This document shows, piece after piece, positions 15,301 through 16,834 of a stretch of 16,834 bases of DNA (position 1 is the first letter of the stretch; the number at the start of each line of letters is the position of its first letter). The position numbers were made by a program, and so were the translations under genes. Below the pieces are notes generated by a model that saw only the letters and a program-made list of their open reading frames with translations, made no database searches and was not told the DNA's origin. Origin of the DNA: Calditrichota bacterium (GTDB taxonomy: Bacteria; Zhuqueibacterota; Zhuqueibacteria; Residuimicrobiales; Krinioviventaceae). Where the stretch lies: positions 1 to 16,834 of the forward strand of contig RPQV01000018.1 in assembly GCA_003818595.1 (NCBI GenBank), in the 5' to 3' direction.

Positions 15301-16834
15301 CAAAAGCTTTCCTTCTCGTCCGACCGTCACCGTCAACGACGATACTCGTCCATGGAACATCGGCGTCGTTTTAATCAACCGTGGCGGCAGTGATGTTCAG
15401 ATCAATCCCGGCACGAGTTCGGTAATCTTTACCAATTCTGTCGGACAGACGGTCTCGGGTTTCAATGTAGGGGTGCCTTATCTCGGCAAAGGCGACGCCA
15501 CACTCAGCGGCAATGAGGTCGACACATTGTTTTTCCCCGTGGCAAAGACGGGAGCCCCGAGAGGGACAGTGACCCTCAATCCACGAGTATCCTATACAGT
15601 TTTGAATACCTCCCAGACAAAATTGATCGAGGCAACGAACTTTAATCGCACCAGTTCGATCCAGCTCCAGGAGCCTGCTCTTCTGGCCATCAACCGCGTT
15701 CACTCACCGATCAATACATTATCAGTAGGCCGAACGCTGTCCTGGGATATTTTTGTTATCGTTGAAAATAGCGGTGAAGCGGCCTTGGATTTCGATATTG
15801 CCGATGTGGATTCGACCTGGTTAAGATTTACACTCAATGGTCAACCCGCGGCTGGATACACGGTGCAAAAGCCAAGCGTCTTGACCGGGTCGAACTCAAC
15901 TGTGTTGAACGGTGGCGATATCGATAGTCTTCGATATCGCATCACCGCCAATCCGTCTGCCGATGGAATGGTGGATGTAAAAGCTGCCGTCAAGGCGATT
16001 GAGCTGAATCGTGAAATGCCGGCCTATGACGCAACCATCAGCGATCGTTTTGCAACCATCGAAGTTGAAACGCCTGCTGATGTGGTCTATTCCTCCGGCA
16101 CCCTCGCACCGCTGCAGGTTAACCCTGGAAAGATGGTTGAATTTCAGTTGACAGTTCGTAACAGCGGTCAGGCTGATGTTGTATTGAACCCTGAGGCCAC
16201 TACATTTACGATCAGTGATGGAACCCAGATTTTCTCTGCCGAATTGGATGGCAATTATGGCACGGTTGTTCCTGGTAATGGTTCCTTACGACTCCATTTT
16301 CAACAAACATACTTTAGTACCGGTTTCGCTCTTGGCTTTTTCGAACCAGTGGTTCAGCTGGCAGGGTTGGAGAATAGTGTTTCTTACCAAAAAGAGTTGC
16401 GCCTTACGGGCGAGAACGTCAAGGTGGGACAACCAGGGAATATCAGTTTGGACTCTCTCACGCCGAATGTCGGAGAAGTCACGCTCGGGCAAACAGCTCC
16501 ATGGTACGTCAATATTGGAGTGACCAATAACAGCGGCCAAACGCTCAAGTTAAAGACCATGGAACTGGTTTTCAGTTCCGGGACATTGAATGTGACTTCT
16601 CAATTTGCTATTCAGATCGGCGCCGGATTTGAAAATGGATCTGATCTGCTTCAGACCGGCAACTCCGGAACAGTACGGGCGACTATCACCTCAGTTTCTG
16701 AAGGCGTACCAACTGGTGACGTGTTGTTGAGTGCGCGCGTTGTCCTGGTTGATCCTCTGGAAAGCGGCGCCCTTTTTGAAGAACAGATCAATAACGCCGC
16801 CAAAGTGACAGTTCAGACCAGAGCCGTTTTGGAC
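12371..16834 (+). CDS. Giant secreted Ig-like/CARDB-like repeat protein, 3' partial
   Basis: I read this frame codon by codon from ATG 12371 to the last base: 1,488 codons with no stop, so the gene runs past the window. It starts with a signal peptide (MVLHRNIIQFVLLLGFAAAL, cleavage near TATA-GD at residue 24). Then come an N-terminal domain (about 25-175) resembling the small upstream protein, four Ig-like domains in A-B-A-B order (about 176-592), and at least seven CARDB-like units of about 118-136 aa (595 to the edge) with V.N.G-type strand motifs. I see only one cysteine (C249), as is common in large extracellular beta proteins. No catalytic motif is visible. Likely a surface or secreted scaffold or adhesin; a C-terminal sorting domain may lie beyond the edge. 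It sits 8 bp after its small neighbour and shares its promoter. Confidence 0.85.
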   Translation, partial: MVLHRNIIQFVLLLGFAAALTATAGDISSTLQVTPQIKSVGTNTLHTVRWTTLSPINRRGVIAVLYPDNFDLNQLTMATTYDYTTMNGVLKVDSIRTVNYKGKNYKKVIVTRKDGGTNDNGQGNVGLQLAVVGNATNTGFYRLRLETYVQDANPFTAAPSDTGSTTFQITESITNFTLSSANAEPRAGEGFTVNVTNARDAEGKLADGIINIAFQTGSIADHTAPDGATKPVLTSIWVQDGSGSATQTCYRVEKVRLTGTVSGGTATATTGDINVKPGSLGSLTISDPPLTTTAGLDFGVGNDITVTAFDFWKNRKTDLSGFLYFEGSDPRALFDYNISSPFYFVGTESGVKTFSGEAFEFRTSGLQTFTAVMGSIRQTSRNIQVLAGTIKSFNFEVINTQTAGTPFELKVINAVDDFNNPANATVQPNFVSGTHNAPDGTQPLFSKITVQNGSGSAFQTLVLAESVQLVGQATASVSAITNSFNVLPTSLSSFKLTGQPSSVVSGAFFSNSITVTAYDAFENRKTNFSSTVTFSSTDTDSRVVLPAPTSLISGSYTFPGTNFKLFTLGNQKITATFGSISGSSSEIKVTGPNTIRILRVFTVDSTVSRGQTQRIVTMQVQNNGSDPYENYTATLNFRQGALSVNGDYVSAAITGTAIGAAQTINLDFPVDIKSTATLGSIILDGQINGFYKGVSAQSSNSELTDSWIVQQQANVQAQTLSVTPDTVSRGSGGIELKLRLANNIGMNNSADALINNVSFRFLNEQSTDVTTSFQVTADPLNPVRVAGNSTADLKFYLTSSTNAPLGRIALSTQVEFQDANIQQNRIASSGTLATFVSVDAPSLNITSITPVDQPTATLGQDKDFVVEMKVHNISTSAVNISLDPQKTYIRFIKSGREYISPDDVQWPTALRSGGTSIPAGSEGYIDFIVRQINAQVPTGNFTILGRVESGDGYFTTSDLSGAYGAIEIQSADDVVITKSFPSRPTVTVNDDTRPWNIGVVLINRGGSDVQINPGTSSVIFTNSVGQTVSGFNVGVPYLGKGDATLSGNEVDTLFFPVAKTGAPRGTVTLNPRVSYTVLNTSQTKLIEATNFNRTSSIQLQEPALLAINRVHSPINTLSVGRTLSWDIFVIVENSGEAALDFDIADVDSTWLRFTLNGQPAAGYTVQKPSVLTGSNSTVLNGGDIDSLRYRITANPSADGMVDVKAAVKAIELNREMPAYDATISDRFATIEVETPADVVYSSGTLAPLQVNPGKMVEFQLTVRNSGQADVVLNPEATTFTISDGTQIFSAELDGNYGTVVPGNGSLRLHFQQTYFSTGFALGFFEPVVQLAGLENSVSYQKELRLTGENVKVGQPGNISLDSLTPNVGEVTLGQTAPWYVNIGVTNNSGQTLKLKTMELVFSSGTLNVTSQFAIQIGAGFENGSDLLQTGNSGTVRATITSVSEGVPTGDVLLSARVVLVDPLESGALFEEQINNAAKVTVQTRAVLD
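12896..13531 (+). repeat. First copy of two-domain A-B unit in giant protein
   Basis: Domain A1 (12896-13204) contains HTAPDG and DGSGSATQT. Domain B1 (13205-13531) contains NDITVTAFDFWKNRKTDLSG and a TSGLQTFTAVMGSI stretch. Both resemble invasin-type or bacterial Ig-like domains. The same order and motifs recur in the next 615 bases. The similarity is at protein level; the DNA has diverged, so the duplication is old. Confidence 0.7.
13532..14146 (+). repeat. Second copy of two-domain A-B unit in giant protein
   Basis: Domain A2 (13532-13837) contains HNAPDG and NGSGSAFQT, matching A1. Domain B2 (13838-14146) contains NSITVTAYDAFENRKTNFSS and LGNQKITATFGSI, matching B1. The lengths (102 and 103 aa) are close to the first copy (103 and 109 aa). 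This supports a tandem duplication of a two-domain block. Confidence 0.7.
14153..16834 (+). repeat. Array of seven or more CARDB-like units in giant protein
   Basis: Units begin near 14153, 14507, 14885, 15278, 15671, 16070 and 16427, each 118-136 codons. Each opens with a short strand, a spacer with V..G or similar, then a strand with a V.N.G-like turn (for example VQNNG, VHNIS, LINRG, VENSG, VRNSG, VTNNS), and ends with a strand pair near G.I or G.V. This is the pattern of CARDB-type adhesion beta-sandwiches. Unit borders are approximate, and the last unit is cut by the window edge. Confidence 0.6.

Noticed and set aside
1..16834. tRNA, rRNA, CRISPR array, insertion sequence or phage genes
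   Set aside because: None was seen: no regularly spaced DNA repeats, no transposase or integrase motifs, no tRNA-like cloverleaf noticed by eye on either strand; a covariance search would be needed to be certain about small RNAs.

Overview
The window is bacterial and densely packed. Every supported gene is on the + strand, most gaps are under 110 bp, and several genes overlap. FtsX, HrcA, a membrane-anchored helix-hairpin-helix protein, PilM-like and PilO-like proteins, and a giant exported Ig-like repeat protein together suggest a Gram-negative (two-membrane) bacterium. The style resembles uncultured lineages of the FCB group (Calditrichota/KSB1-like). That placement is inferred from gene style and has not been tested by phylogeny.

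Layout: 140-988 is ftsX. Bases 1085-3841 hold the heat-shock block hrcA-grpE-dnaJ; dnaK is not in it and no CIRCE operator is visible nearby. Bases 3847-7023 hold four genes that look like part of a type IV pilus, type II secretion or DNA-uptake machine: a ComEA-like DNA-binding protein, a pseudopilin-like protein with an atypical prepilin signal, a divergent PilM-like actin-fold protein, and a one-pass PilN/PilO-like protein. Two RNA hairpins lie in this part. One displays the ribosome binding site and start of the pseudopilin-like gene in its loop; the other is a long stem-loop just before the pilM-like gene.

Bases 7047-11642 carry housekeeping genes in a tight chain: rsmD (16S rRNA methylation), coaD (coenzyme A synthesis), pta (acetyl-CoA/acetyl-phosphate), a class I aminotransferase, an FmdB-type zinc ribbon and a TPR protein. 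No convincing terminator was seen between ftsX and 11642, so long co-transcripts are likely, with a possible internal promoter before hrcA.

After a 237-bp non-coding stretch with a candidate promoter comes an export module. A 160-aa secreted protein (11880-12362) is followed 8 bp later by a reading frame that stays open for 1,488 codons to the window's end (12371-16834). The big protein has a signal peptide, an N-terminal domain resembling the small upstream protein, an A-B-A-B duplication of Ig-like domains, and at least seven CARDB-like beta-sandwich units. It is probably a surface or secreted scaffold or adhesin; its C terminus lies outside the window. The two places most worth following up are the compact pilus/DNA-uptake cluster and this small-plus-giant secreted pair.
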